47,250 nt of DNA from an uncultured Celeribacter sp. (GCA_938008015.1 CALLMA010000012.1:1-47250); one strand, 5' to 3'. Shown: positions 17,655 to 26,870, numbered from the stretch's first letter. Notes: generated from the sequence alone by a model not told the origin. Numbers and translations: made by a program.

Positions 17655-18577
17655 GTGGTGGCTCCTTGTGCATGTTCACGAAGAGCGTTGAGCGTAACGA
17701 CACCCCCGCCCTCAACGGAGAGTTGCTCGCTGCCATGCCACAAGCATTGCGCCAGAGCATCTCTTAAAGAGGTGTCTGGTGAAACCTGAGCCCCCTCACA
17801 GCTGCCGGCTTCGGCAATATCGGCAACACGGGTCAAAGAGAGCAAGTGAAACGGGCGTTCTCCCTTTCCAATCAAGGCTTTGACGAAATCTGTGGCAGGT
17901 TTTTTGAGGATCTCGGCAGGTGGGCCGTATTGCAAAAGATTACCTTTATCCATGACCGCGATCCGATCGCCCAATGTGACCGCTTCTTCCATATCATGCG
18001 TGACAATCACCAAGGTTGTGCCGAGTTGTCTTTGAATGTCTCGCAGATCAGCTTGCGCCTTCGCGCGGATCACTGGATCTAACGCGCCAAAAGGTTCGTC
18101 CATCAATAAAACTTCTGGCTTAGCAGCCAAGGCGCGCGCCACGCCAACGCGCTGTTGTTGGCCGCCGGAGAGTTCGTGAGGCATGCGGTCTCGGAATTGA
18201 TCTGGCGCGAGTTGGAAAAGATCCAATAATTCATCAACACGCTTTGAAATATCGGTTTCATTCCAGCCAAGTAAGCGTGGCACTGTTGCAATATTGTGGC
18301 CAACACTGCGATGCGGAAACAAACCATGCCCTTGAATTGCATAGCCAATTCGCCTGCGCAAAAGATGAGGCTCTAGGGAAGTGACATCCGTATCGCCAAT
18401 CCAAATTTTGCCCGATGTTGGTTCAACCAATCTATTGATCATCCGAAGCAATGTCGTTTTTCCAGATCCAGACGTCCCAACAAGAGCAGCAATTTGGCCC
18501 GTCTCAACCGTAAAATTGACATTTTTCACAACAGTCAGCGGGTGATACGTTTTGGTCAGATTTTCAATACGGATCAT
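17651..18577 (-). CDS. yehX: Osmoprotectant ABC transporter ATPase, YehX-like
   Basis: This 308-residue ATPase matches E. coli YehX in length. Walker A is GTSGSGKTT, the Q-loop region YAIQGHGLFPH, the signature ELSGGQQQR, Walker B LLMDEPFGALD and the switch His in IVTHDME. A C-terminal extension after about 240 looks like a partial CBS-type module (DTSLRDALAQCLWHG), as in OpuCA/YehX proteins that can sense ionic strength. It overlaps both neighbours by 4 bp, so the three membrane-complex genes are tightly coupled. Confidence 0.9.
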   Translation of the reverse strand: MIRIENLTKTYHPLTVVKNVNFTVETGQIAALVGTSGSGKTTLLRMINRLVEPTSGKIWIGDTDVTSLEPHLLRRRIGYAIQGHGLFPHRSVGHNIATVPRLLGWNETDISKRVDELLDLFQLAPDQFRDRMPHELSGGQQQRVGVARALAAKPEVLLMDEPFGALDPVIRAKAQADLRDIQRQLGTTLVIVTHDMEEAVTLGDRIAVMDKGNLLQYGPPAEILKKPATDFVKALIGKGERPFHLLSLTRVADIAEAGSCEGAQVSPDTSLRDALAQCLWHGSEQLSVEGGGVVTLNALREHAQGATT

Positions 18578-19773
18578 GACATATTCCTATTTTTATGATG
18601 AGAGGAGGCGAGACCTTCGATAAGAAAATCTAATCCAATCCCTGCGATTAAAGCCAAAAAGATCGTTGGTAATGCGCCTAAAAGTATGAGATCCAGCGCC
18701 GTTTGATTGAGGCCTTGGAAAACAAAACTGCCAAACCCTCCCCCGCCGATCAAGCCTGCGATAACAGCAAGACCAATGTTTTGGACCAACACAATGCGAA
18801 CAGCGGCTAGGACAACGGGCAAGGCCAAAGGTATTTGAACTTGAAAAAGAACTTGGCGCTTGGTGAGCCCTAATCCGAAGGCGGCATCGCGGACATGATG
18901 ATCGACTGATTTGAGGCCCACAAGCGTATTCGACACAATCGGAAGCAATGAATAACAAAAGAGCGCAATCAAAGCTGGGAAAATCCCGATACCAGCGACC
19001 CCGAGTTGCGCCGCACCTGGAATATTGCTCGCCACCCAACTAAAAAGCGGGATCATGATGCCAAACAAGGCGAGCGATGGAATGGTTTGCAAGATATTCA
19101 ACCCGCCCAAAATCGCGGAACGAATAGATGGGGTTTGAAATGCGAGCACTCCAACAGGTAAACCAACCAGCAATGCCATTCCCAAAGAGCCAAAAGCTAA
19201 GGTGATATGTTGCCAGAAACTGCGCACGAAGAGCTCCGAACGTGCGCTATATTCTACCATAACGGATGTGTGGTTCAACAAACCCGACCCCAAACATGCC
19301 GCCACAGCTGCAATGCAGCCAAGTAGAATGATACAGCGCACACGCAATGACAATGCCAACCGCGTTAACGCATCTGCACTCATGAGCGAAAAGGCCCCGA
19401 CCAACAACCAAAAGCCCACAGCCGGTGAAACGCGCGCCATTCTGCTCGCAGATTGCATCAAATTAGACGCTGTTAATCCAAGGCATAGGATCACAATGAC
19501 CAACCCAGAGAGCCCCAATGCGAGCCGCAGGGACAATGATATTTTTTGCAATAATGCCGCGACAAGGATGAGGGCGAGTATCAAGCTCAAACCATATCCC
19601 AGCACAAAGGGCAAAGCCTCACCAAAGCGCATCGCATCACCTAACACAATGCGATTGGCTTTGAATTGGACCGCTGGTAAAAACAAACCAATCCCACCCA
19701 AGAGAGCAAATAATACACCCGTTCGACTGACAGATTCTGGCAATATTGACTTGGACGTTGTTATGGTCCCCAT
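18574..19773 (-). CDS. yehY: Osmoprotectant ABC transporter permease, YehY-like (long form)
   Basis: This 399-residue permease resembles E. coli YehY (385): an N-terminal block of four or five extra TM helices (residues 1-165) precedes a ProW-type permease core with the EAA loop HVRDAAFGLGLTKRQVLFQVQIP, cited as DAAFGLGLTKRQ, and GGGGFGSFVFQGL near the end. GGAGGG lies four bases before ATG 19773. The stop overlaps the ATPase start by 4 bp. A hairpin separates it from the binding-protein gene. Confidence 0.9.
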   Translation of the reverse strand: MGTITTSKSILPESVSRTGVLFALLGGIGLFLPAVQFKANRIVLGDAMRFGEALPFVLGYGLSLILALILVAALLQKISLSLRLALGLSGLVIVILCLGLTASNLMQSASRMARVSPAVGFWLLVGAFSLMSADALTRLALSLRVRCIILLGCIAAVAACLGSGLLNHTSVMVEYSARSELFVRSFWQHITLAFGSLGMALLVGLPVGVLAFQTPSIRSAILGGLNILQTIPSLALFGIMIPLFSWVASNIPGAAQLGVAGIGIFPALIALFCYSLLPIVSNTLVGLKSVDHHVRDAAFGLGLTKRQVLFQVQIPLALPVVLAAVRIVLVQNIGLAVIAGLIGGGGFGSFVFQGLNQTALDLILLGALPTIFLALIAGIGLDFLIEGLASSHHKNRNMS

Positions 19774-19797
19774 ATGTCCCTCCGGTTTTACATAGGT

Positions 19798-19829
19798 GAG
19801 TTAGGCGCCAAATTGGCAGCGCCTAACTC
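19798..19829 (-). promoter_or_regulatory. Intercistronic stem-loop between osmF-like and yehY-like genes
   Basis: GAGTTAGGCGC (19798-19808) and GCGCCTAACTC (19819-19829) form a perfect 11-bp GC-rich stem with a 10-nt loop, about 48 bp after the binding-protein stop and 25 bp before the yehY start. There is no U-run on the minus strand. It is a good candidate for a processing or partial-termination element that raises binding-protein levels over the membrane subunits. Confidence 0.65.
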
Positions 19830-19876
19830 TTTGAATATTATTGGGGCACTTCGTGTCCTAAATGGGTCAACGCAGA

Positions 19877-20791
19877 TTACTTCAAGAAGCCCATTGCGTT
19901 TAAATAATCTTGCGCCACGGATTCTGCAGGCTCCCCGCCCACTTGGATGCGGCCGTTCAATTCTTGAAGTGTATTCAAATCAAGAGAGGCAAAAATCGGA
20001 GCGAGCACTTCAGCAATCATTGGGTTTTCCTCTAAAATCTCTGAGCGAACCAAAGGTGCTGGTTGGTAAACAGGCTGAACAGATTTATCATCTTCCAGTA
20101 CCACGAGCCCAACAGCAGAAATCGCGCCATCTGTGCCGTAAACCATGGAAGCATTTACACCTGAAGTCTGCTGAGCGGCAGCGGCGATTGTCGCGGCTGT
20201 ATCGCCTCCCGACAATTGCACAAGCTGATCAGGGCTTAATGTGAAATTATATGTTTCTTGGAAAGCGGGCAGAGCGGCAGGTGCTGTGACAAATTCAGTG
20301 GATGCCGCAAGTTTCGCTTCGCCACCTTTCGAGACCCACGCGCCAAAATCACTTAATGTTTTGAGATTATTTCCTTCTGCGACTTCGCCGCGCAGCGCTA
20401 TGGCCCATGTGTTGTTTGCAGGCGCCGCTGGCAACCAGACAATATCATTCGCCGCTAAATCTAATTCCGCCGCGCGCTCATAGCCTAATGTTGCATCTTT
20501 CCATACAGGGCTACTCGCTTCGTTAAAAAAGAACGCCGCATTGCCTGTGTATTCAGGATAGATATCTATTTGGCCTGCTGAGATTGCATCGCGCAAAATA
20601 GGGGTGCCGCCAAGCTGTAATTTGTTTTCAACTTCAATCCCTGCATTATCTAATGATAAATAAATGAGATTACCTAACAACCCGCCTTCGGTGTCAATTT
20701 TTGACGAAACAACAACCCCATCGGCAAAGCCTGCTATAGAGGTGGACGTTGCTATAATAGCAGCCAGTGTGAGTGTTTTGATAGAAGTCAT
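19877..20791 (-). CDS. osmF: Osmoprotectant-binding periplasmic protein OsmF/YehZ-like
   Basis: This 304-residue exported protein (signal peptide ending near SIAGFA) equals E. coli OsmF/YehZ in length. Family motifs include VVSSKIDTEGGLLGNL, GGTPILRDAISAGQIDIYPEYTGNA (cited as SAGQIDIYPEYTGN) and VVLEDDKSVQP. OpuAC-type proteins bind quaternary ammonium osmolytes; the YEYTG-like segment is shared with them, although the aromatic cage cannot be confirmed by eye. It heads the transporter operon and is divergent from the LysR-type gene at 21032. Confidence 0.9.
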   Translation of the reverse strand: MTSIKTLTLAAIIATSTSIAGFADGVVVSSKIDTEGGLLGNLIYLSLDNAGIEVENKLQLGGTPILRDAISAGQIDIYPEYTGNAAFFFNEASSPVWKDATLGYERAAELDLAANDIVWLPAAPANNTWAIALRGEVAEGNNLKTLSDFGAWVSKGGEAKLAASTEFVTAPAALPAFQETYNFTLSPDQLVQLSGGDTAATIAAAAQQTSGVNASMVYGTDGAISAVGLVVLEDDKSVQPVYQPAPLVRSEILEENPMIAEVLAPIFASLDLNTLQELNGRIQVGGEPAESVAQDYLNAMGFLK

Positions 20792-21031
20792 ATTTTTCTC
20801 CAGTTATTTTACATTACAGTTTGTGAAATCGCGCCTTAGTGCTGGGGTTTATAAGAATCTGCGGTGTGGAGGGGCGTAAATTGTGCAAAAAGAGTTTGGC
20901 AAATTTATAAGCTGAAAAATTTTAGTCACATCAAAAGATGGCTGATCTTTAAAGATAAATAAATTTTGGCCCTGACACATGTCGTTCTCAACAATATTAA
21001 TATTCGTTAAATATTTGCTAACAAAATTTGT
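20792..21031. promoter_or_regulatory. Divergent osmF/LysR regulatory region with two palindromes
   Basis: This 240-bp region holds two perfect 12-bp palindromes: ATCTTTAAAGAT (20945-20956) and AATATTAATATT (20993-21004), 37 bp apart, plus GACA-CA-TGTC around 20973-20984. They sit close to the LysR-type start, where such regulators usually bind to control themselves and the divergent operon. Assignment as binding sites is inference. Confidence 0.4.
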
Positions 21032-22243
21032 ATGACTGTGTCATATGTTATTTTTTGTACACTATATGCAGGTTCGTTCTTTATGCGAAGTTCTTCAATA
21101 ATCTTTTCTGGATTAATAATGCGTTATGGCGGAATTAGAGCCGCTGCAAAGGCTCTCCAGCGCCCCCCCTCGAGCGCAAGCGCTGCTTTAACACGCCTAG
21201 AAAATGAACTTAACATTACACTTTTAAGACGCACCGAAAAAGGGCTCGCTTTGACCCTAGAGGGGCGCCGATGCCGACCAACTTTGGAACATATAACCGC
21301 ATTATTGCAAAAACTTCACCAATGCGATGCCGAACAGCTACCCACCCAATCTGTTAATATTAAAGCATTATTTAGGGTCGCTGAGACCATAAGAATAGGC
21401 TCGATCCGCCGCGCAGCCAATCATATGGGCTTAGATCAGCCGCAACTAACACGCCAAATCGCGCAAATTGAGCGTCGCTTCGGCCTAACCGTCGCGACAC
21501 GCCATCGATCAGGTCTGTCCTTGACCGATGAAGGGCGGGCTCTCTTATCTGTCGTTTCCGATTTAGAAGAAAGCTGGCGATCGCTCTCTGCGCAGATAAA
21601 CCCTATTCAAGAGCGCAGTTCTCGCTTGCTAAAATTGGGCTCGGTCACCCCTTCCCTCCCAGAAGGAGGCTTGGCGCGCCTCTTAGCGCAGCTGAGTACG
21701 CATCTGCATTTTAGCAATAAATATAGATTTTCATTAGTCTCAACACTCGCAGATGATTTATTGCTCGGCTTGGATAATGGCCGATTTGATTGCGTGTTTT
21801 TAGATGCCCGTTTGCGTGAAAGCTTTTACAAACAGACTGAGATACTTAGAGACCCTGTCGCATTATTTGGTTGTAATCTATGTGGGAATATATCGAGAAA
21901 AGATCAATTGCGTGCCGCGCTGCGCGACAAACCAATGGTGGTACAATCTCGTCGGAGTGGGCTGCGGCAGCGCACGGAAGCATACCTGGATTCTACAGCA
22001 GGCCCAGACTGGCGCGCCCTCGTACAATTCATTGAAATTGATTCTTTGCCCATTATTGTATCCATGGTTCAAAGTAACAAGTTTATTAGCGTCCTGCCTA
22101 TTTATGTGGCTGAAAGAACAAAAGACATACCATTAGTGCCCCTGCCCCCTGAATATGATCAGCGCATCCTACTTACTTGGCGCACAAATACATTCGCAGA
22201 AAAAATTGCGGATACTCTGATGTCAGAGTTAAAATCACTCTGA
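21032..22243 (+). CDS. LysR-type transcriptional regulator with two tandem HTH domains
   Basis: This 403-residue protein is about 100 longer than a normal LysR regulator because it carries two LysR-like winged HTH units. The first spans about 25-80 (GGIRAAAKALQRPPSSASAALTRLENEL, cited as AAAKALQRPPSSASAALTRL, then LLRRTEKGLALTLEGR). The second spans about 110-170 (FRVAETIRIGSIRRAANHMG, QPQLTRQIAQIERRFG, LSLTDEGRALL). A periplasmic-binding-protein-like effector domain follows from about 185. The start is uncertain: ATG 21032 has no clear ribosome site; ATG 21083 or 21119 remain possible and would keep most of the first HTH. It is divergent from the osmF-yehYXW operon, its most likely target. 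The effector is unknown. Confidence 0.85.
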   Translation: MTVSYVIFCTLYAGSFFMRSSSIIFSGLIMRYGGIRAAAKALQRPPSSASAALTRLENELNITLLRRTEKGLALTLEGRRCRPTLEHITALLQKLHQCDAEQLPTQSVNIKALFRVAETIRIGSIRRAANHMGLDQPQLTRQIAQIERRFGLTVATRHRSGLSLTDEGRALLSVVSDLEESWRSLSAQINPIQERSSRLLKLGSVTPSLPEGGLARLLAQLSTHLHFSNKYRFSLVSTLADDLLLGLDNGRFDCVFLDARLRESFYKQTEILRDPVALFGCNLCGNISRKDQLRAALRDKPMVVQSRRSGLRQRTEAYLDSTAGPDWRALVQFIEIDSLPIIVSMVQSNKFISVLPIYVAERTKDIPLVPLPPEYDQRILLTWRTNTFAEKIADTLMSELKSL

Positions 22244-22283
22244 GATGTGGCTGGCTATGCGCCTCGGCATTCCAACATCTCAA

Positions 22284-22315
22284 AGATTGTCGCGTCCTTT
22301 TGCACGCGCCAATCT
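22284..22315. terminator. Stem-loop between convergent genes
   Basis: AGATTG-T-CGCGT (22284-22295) pairs with ACGCG-C-CAATCT (22304-22315), a 12-position stem with one mismatch and an 8-nt loop. It lies between the convergent LysR-type gene (stop 22243) and the TIGR03032 gene (stop 22337), so it can serve both strands. No long U-run is present. Confidence 0.5.
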
Positions 22316-22336
22316 GAATCATGCAAGCCTTTGTTT

Positions 22337-23401
22337 TTAAAGAGTTTGGGCAGGGTTTAAAATATGCCTTATGTCTTGCTTGTGAGTGCCTAATATGCTC
22401 GGCCGGTTGACGCCAGGTAAAGCTTGCACATCATAAATTTCTGTAACAGGTTCATGAACTTCAAGGAAATTCTCTGAAGCGCCCGTTTTTAAATTCACAA
22501 TCCCAACCATACATCGAGCTTGAATGCCTTCTGCCTCTAACCGATCGTTTAGTCTCAGCCCTGTAAATGAGTTTGAACTTTCACGTGGCTTCGAAACCCC
22601 TATGAAGGCATAATCCCCAACAATCGAAAACCCGCGCGCAAAGCCCGGCAAAAAGCCAACCGGCTCAAATGTGCCGCTGTCTTTATCGATTTTACCAAAA
22701 TTCCCTGTACCCGACTCGATGAGCCAAATCTCATCATTATAAATGCGTGGAGAATGCGGCATCGACAGACCATCTGCGATGATTTCATTGGTATCGACAT
22801 CAATGACGACGCCAGCATCATTGCGATGCTCGCGCCAACCGTCAAGAACGTTGGATTTAGAGACGCAGGTGACGTATTTTGGCTTCCCATCTTTCATTGC
22901 CATCCCATTGAGATGGCAGCGATCTTCAGCAACTAGGCGATCAATAAACGGCGGCTTCCAGATTGGCCTAAAACTTTTGCCAGGTTCTAAAGTTGCTAGG
23001 CAGTTGAACCGTGTTACGACAAAAACAGGAGACCCATCTGCCATGGTGCCGATATCATGAATATCAACATCGCCGGTCGTATATGCTTCTGTCGGCACAT
23101 AAAGTGCATCGCTTGTACGAAAAATTTGGCCTTTTTCGAGGAAGTTATCAAATCGCCAAAGCTGATAAAGAGAGGCCAGCCACATGCCATTGTCGTGCTT
23201 GCCCAATCCCATACTTCTAGCAAACGCGCGCTCGCTGATCGCCAGTGAACCATCTTTTTCAACGCCGACAGTGAAGACACGCCCCGTTTGGTATGTTGTA
23301 AAAGCAAAAGACATTTTGACTGAATTAAGCCAAGATGCGAGTGTGCGAGATCCAGTGAAGCTGAAAGGTTTTGCTTTGGGATCTGGATTTTTATCAGTCA
23401 T
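22337..23401 (-). CDS. TIGR03032 family protein (uncharacterised, beta-propeller-like)
   Basis: This 354-residue cytoplasmic-looking protein has no signal peptide. The order of motifs is that of the TIGR03032/DUF4915 family: LASWLNSVKMSFAFTTYQTGR (cited as SFAFTTYQTG), ERAFARSMGL, LWRFDNFL, GDVDIHDI, CLATLEPGKSFRPIWKPPFI (cited as SFRPIWKPPFI), EDRCHLNGMAM, DGLSMPHSPR and LIESGTGNFG. No biochemical role is established. Repeated blades of about 45 residues suggest a beta-propeller. It begins 44 bp after the Hint/FG-GAP gene, probably in the same transcript, so the two may act together on a secreted or surface product. Confidence 0.8.
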   Translation of the reverse strand: MTDKNPDPKAKPFSFTGSRTLASWLNSVKMSFAFTTYQTGRVFTVGVEKDGSLAISERAFARSMGLGKHDNGMWLASLYQLWRFDNFLEKGQIFRTSDALYVPTEAYTTGDVDIHDIGTMADGSPVFVVTRFNCLATLEPGKSFRPIWKPPFIDRLVAEDRCHLNGMAMKDGKPKYVTCVSKSNVLDGWREHRNDAGVVIDVDTNEIIADGLSMPHSPRIYNDEIWLIESGTGNFGKIDKDSGTFEPVGFLPGFARGFSIVGDYAFIGVSKPRESSNSFTGLRLNDRLEAEGIQARCMVGIVNLKTGASENFLEVHEPVTEIYDVQALPGVNRPSILGTHKQDIRHILNPAQTL

Positions 23402-23445
23402 AAATTACCAATCAAAAGATAGAGAGAAAATTATCAGGTTTAAAA

Positions 23446-26256
23446 TTAATAAGAAAACATTGATTTTCTATTACTTTGATGCCTTGAAATTATTTTATTC
23501 GTCAAATTGCTCTTCGATATAACCGGGCGAGCAAATTCAGCAATGAAATCTTCGTGGAAAAGCTCTGGAAAAAGCTCCAATAATTCGTCTTTGGCTTCTT
23601 GTCCCACGGCTTCAAGAGCTTGCGGGCCCGTAAATAGGCTTTCCGTCAAGGCGCCATTGGAATACACAATCTGATGATCGTCGAATAAGAAGTGGTAATA
23701 TTTGACCTCGCTCACATCATAAGCAATTGATACTCCAGATAAAGGCAGAAGTTTTTTAGCAGCGATTAGAACCTCATAAGATCCACACATGCGATTCACG
23801 ATTTTGGATCGTAGCAAGATACGGTGCTGAGGAGACACAATCAAATCTTCGCTTGGGAAGCCTTTGCCCAATGCGTTTTGTTTGATGCGGATAGGGCGAA
23901 GGCTAGATTTTGCTTCAAGTTGAGAATTATTAAGGCTTTTGCTCTTGATCCACTTGATCGGTTGATAGCCATTATCAAGTGTGAGTACCTTCTCTCCAAT
24001 ACAAAGATCTTGAACTTTAACGTCCCCATTCTCCGTCTGAATCAATGTGTCTTCACCAAAACAAGCTAATTCGAAATTAATAGTTTCGAAATTCTCGAAG
24101 CTAATATTACCAATAGTACCCGTTTCATCGCCACCGGTAATGCGAACCGATCCAAATTCCAAAGTGCCCGCATCCCTTTGGGCCAATAAGGTAGCGAGGG
24201 TTGGTTCGCCGGATCCACCGAAGGCAATTACAGTGCCTGATGCTGTCGTATATGTTCCGACTACATTCGCGGTATCAAGATCACTGCCAATATCTGATGT
24301 GTGAATGGCTTCTGTGAGTGTAATTGCATCGATGCTGCTCGGGGCCTCTCCAGCAACAAAGCTTTCAACTGAAGAGACGGTATCTACGCCAACACCGGCT
24401 TTAAAAACAGTTCCATCACCATTATTGTCAACACTCACAACGACGGATGGCCCAGCTTGCGTTAAAGACGCACCAAGATTAATACGGCCATCTAAAACAC
24501 CATCAGCTGCATCTGCGGCTTCGAGATTGGAGGCATTATTAAAAATAAATGCGCTATTTGATCTGGAAGAGCCAAAAAGAATTGAGGGTGGCTCTGACCC
24601 ATCTCCTTCAAGGACGTCAAATGTTGGCGTATTAAAGTAATTGCCGGCGCCAGAGCTAAATGCGAAAGACTCGGGGGCGGCAACAATGTCAGCACGTGAT
24701 GGAGAATTTTCAGATAAATCAATAATCCCATCGCCATCGGCATCGATTGCACTTAAATCACTCGCAGAAATGATGAATGAACCATCCTGGGATGATCCTA
24801 CAAAATACTCAATATCGCCATCGCCATCAAGATCGCCTAAGCTCTCAAATGTAAGAGCTCTTGTATAGGTACTTGTCGTAAATTTGAACGAATTGGGGGT
24901 ATTGACCGGATCAAGGTTGGCTATATCGATGATGCCACTTGGCTCGGTAAAAGCCGCAAGGTCGCTCGATGCAACGATTGTCATGGTTGCGACATAATAG
25001 TAGTCATCATACGCAGAAATGGCGAAATCATCTATGCCATCGCCGTCCAAATCCCCAATGTTGAGATTCGTACCATCAACCCTTGGGCCACTTGTATCTG
25101 AAACAACTATGCTGTTGCTTGATGTGGCGACGAGGCCTGGAATTTCTTGAACATCAATGAAGCCATCTGCGGTAGTTGTGCCGCCACTGGTATCAAAATG
25201 GACCAAATCTTGGCTTGAAATGATGAACGTATTGGCACGATCGCCAAAAGAAAGCTCTGACTTCCCATCACCGTCCACATCTTCCAAAAAGCTAAAATTA
25301 AGAATATCACCATTAACAAAGCTATATGAGTTTGATGAACCATTTAAGTCCAACAGATCTTGAAACGCAATTTCATTATCTGTGCCAGAGCTCGCATCTA
25401 GGCCCGCCAAGTCGTCTGAGGCGACAATCGTTAAAAAGCTTTCATTTACTCTTGAGCCTGTGATTAGGACGCCAAAATCATCTTCGCCTGAGCCAAGAGC
25501 ATCCACGCCACCTTCAATAGAAATGTCGATAGAAGGCGCGGAGGCAAACAGAGGAAAGCCCCCTGAAATGATGTAGGAATTGGGCCCGCTGCTTATATCA
25601 TCAAATTCGATAGCCCCATCATTTGATGAACTCTGATCATCAAGAAAATCTAAATCAGCCGTAGAAATAATTGTTATGGAGGGAGTGGTATAATAAAAGC
25701 GGTCCCCACTGGACACGATAGCAAATTCAACAGCCCCATCACCATCCAGATCACCTAAAGCGTTTACCTCTTCGCCTGCGTATGCATAATATGCATTTGG
25801 TCCGAATATTTGGAATGAGTGTGGGTCTGATGAAGCGTTGATTTGCGCAACGACGTTTTCAATATCAACATTCCCATCAATCGTACCATCTGCGGCATCT
25901 GCGGCCAGCAAATCACGTGAGGAAACAACGACCGTTAGACCATTGGCGTAATAATAATTGGATGTGTGAAAAGCGTCACTGATCACAAAGTCATCGAGGC
26001 CATCGCCATCGATATCCCCAATGATCGATACCTGAGTAGCACCGCCATCTGTGACAGCGAAGACAAGCGGCGTTATTTCTGCCGAGACAACATATGTATC
26101 ATTGCCGTCTCCGCCTCTTATCGTATCCGATCCTCTCGACGACGTGACCGTATCATCGCCCGCAAGAGCATCTACGATATCGTCATCATCGGTACCAACA
26201 ATTGCGTCATCATTTGGCGTGCTCAAGGCAAAACTCCGTATTTGAAACTTTTGCAA
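23446..26256 (-). CDS. Large RTX / FG-GAP repeat protein with C-terminal Hint domain
   Basis: This 936-residue protein begins with Asp/Gly-rich RTX-like calcium repeats (VGTDDDDIVDALAGDDTV, DTIRGGDGNDTY; 18-55), then at least five FG-GAP-type calcium loops (GDIDGDGLDDFVIS, GDLDGDGAVEFAI, EDVDGDGKSELSF, GDLDGDGIDDFAIS, GDLDGDGDIEYFV) as in integrin-like propellers, and ends with a Hint_2 domain starting at Cys732 (LACFGEDTLIQTENG) with VSPQHRILL as the His block. There is no Sec signal, which fits type I secretion. Hint domains in hedgehogs and inteins self-cleave at that Cys; whether this one does is unknown. The start is TTG 26256 with no good ribosome site, so the N-terminus is uncertain. 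No T1SS genes are in the window. Confidence 0.85.
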   Translation of the reverse strand: MQKFQIRSFALSTPNDDAIVGTDDDDIVDALAGDDTVTSSRGSDTIRGGDGNDTYVVSAEITPLVFAVTDGGATQVSIIGDIDGDGLDDFVISDAFHTSNYYYANGLTVVVSSRDLLAADAADGTIDGNVDIENVVAQINASSDPHSFQIFGPNAYYAYAGEEVNALGDLDGDGAVEFAIVSSGDRFYYTTPSITIISTADLDFLDDQSSSNDGAIEFDDISSGPNSYIISGGFPLFASAPSIDISIEGGVDALGSGEDDFGVLITGSRVNESFLTIVASDDLAGLDASSGTDNEIAFQDLLDLNGSSNSYSFVNGDILNFSFLEDVDGDGKSELSFGDRANTFIISSQDLVHFDTSGGTTTADGFIDVQEIPGLVATSSNSIVVSDTSGPRVDGTNLNIGDLDGDGIDDFAISAYDDYYYVATMTIVASSDLAAFTEPSGIIDIANLDPVNTPNSFKFTTSTYTRALTFESLGDLDGDGDIEYFVGSSQDGSFIISASDLSAIDADGDGIIDLSENSPSRADIVAAPESFAFSSGAGNYFNTPTFDVLEGDGSEPPSILFGSSRSNSAFIFNNASNLEAADAADGVLDGRINLGASLTQAGPSVVVSVDNNGDGTVFKAGVGVDTVSSVESFVAGEAPSSIDAITLTEAIHTSDIGSDLDTANVVGTYTTASGTVIAFGGSGEPTLATLLAQRDAGTLEFGSVRITGGDETGTIGNISFENFETINFELACFGEDTLIQTENGDVKVQDLCIGEKVLTLDNGYQPIKWIKSKSLNNSQLEAKSSLRPIRIKQNALGKGFPSEDLIVSPQHRILLRSKIVNRMCGSYEVLIAAKKLLPLSGVSIAYDVSEVKYYHFLFDDHQIVYSNGALTESLFTGPQALEAVGQEAKDELLELFPELFHEDFIAEFARPVISKSNLTNKIISRHQSNRKSMFSY

Positions 26257-26870
26257 ATAGCTTTACATTGTTTCAGTTAACACAGTGTTTCTGCTAACAC
26301 AGTTTTTAAAATTTTGCAATAGGAATAGACATAGGATGACGTCACTATCAGTGGCAGTGACATCCTATAGGCCAATTGATGGCGCGGCAGATACAAGCAT
26401 CTCAAGACTACTAGCAAAAACGCTATCATCTTATTACCCTCAAATGAGAAGGCATACTGTTCTGTATAATTTTATTAGGCTGCGGCTTTGTTGATTTTGT
26501 AATTGATTTTATTTAATAATTCACACAAGGGCAGTTACATATGATTACTTTAAAAAGAAGTCATCGCCCGAAAAGCCGTCGTCATCTCCCTGTTCCGTTT
26601 TGTCTCTGTCATCGCATTTTTTTATCACGTCTTGGCGGCGAGCATGGCTTTACGCAACGTGAAAATTATTATTTTTATTGAACTGTTAGAGCATAAAATG
26701 CATCCAACTTGCCACATTTACCCTGCATAGAGAGGGGAAAATCGCTATTAATGCCGAATCAAATACACCTTAACAGAGATCAATGTCAAGTAGACCAACT
26801 TCTTCCGTGCAAACTTTACGAAGGATGTGTATCAACGCAACACTACACAATAAGAGATCGCTGCCCCCTA
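26257..26870. other. 614-bp gene-poor region between the sugar operon and the Hint gene
   Basis: No convincing gene was seen. A plus-strand frame at 26541-26681 (46 residues, Arg/His-rich, starting MITLKRSHRPKSRRH) has no clear ribosome site or family. Structured elements include a long bulged inverted repeat (26331-26368) and a direct repeat TAACACAGT at 26278-26286 and 26295-26303, 17 bp apart, just upstream of the Hint gene. A TTGACA on the minus strand (26784-26789) could be a -35 box, but its -10 is weak. The region likely holds the end of the agl-like transcript and the promoter of the Hint gene. Confidence 0.5.
26331..26368. repeat. Bulged inverted repeat upstream of the Hint/FG-GAP gene
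   Basis: ATAGGATG (26331-26338), a 3-nt bulge, and TCAC (26342-26345) pair with GTGACATCCTAT (26357-26368), giving a 12-bp stem with an 11-nt loop. It is 75 bp upstream of the likely Hint gene start. It could be a terminator, an RNA element or an operator; none is proven. Confidence 0.45.

Noticed and set aside
26541-26681. 46-residue Arg/His-rich frame starting MITLKRSHRPK
   Set aside because: No ribosome site and no recognisable family; kept only as a note in the spacer entry.
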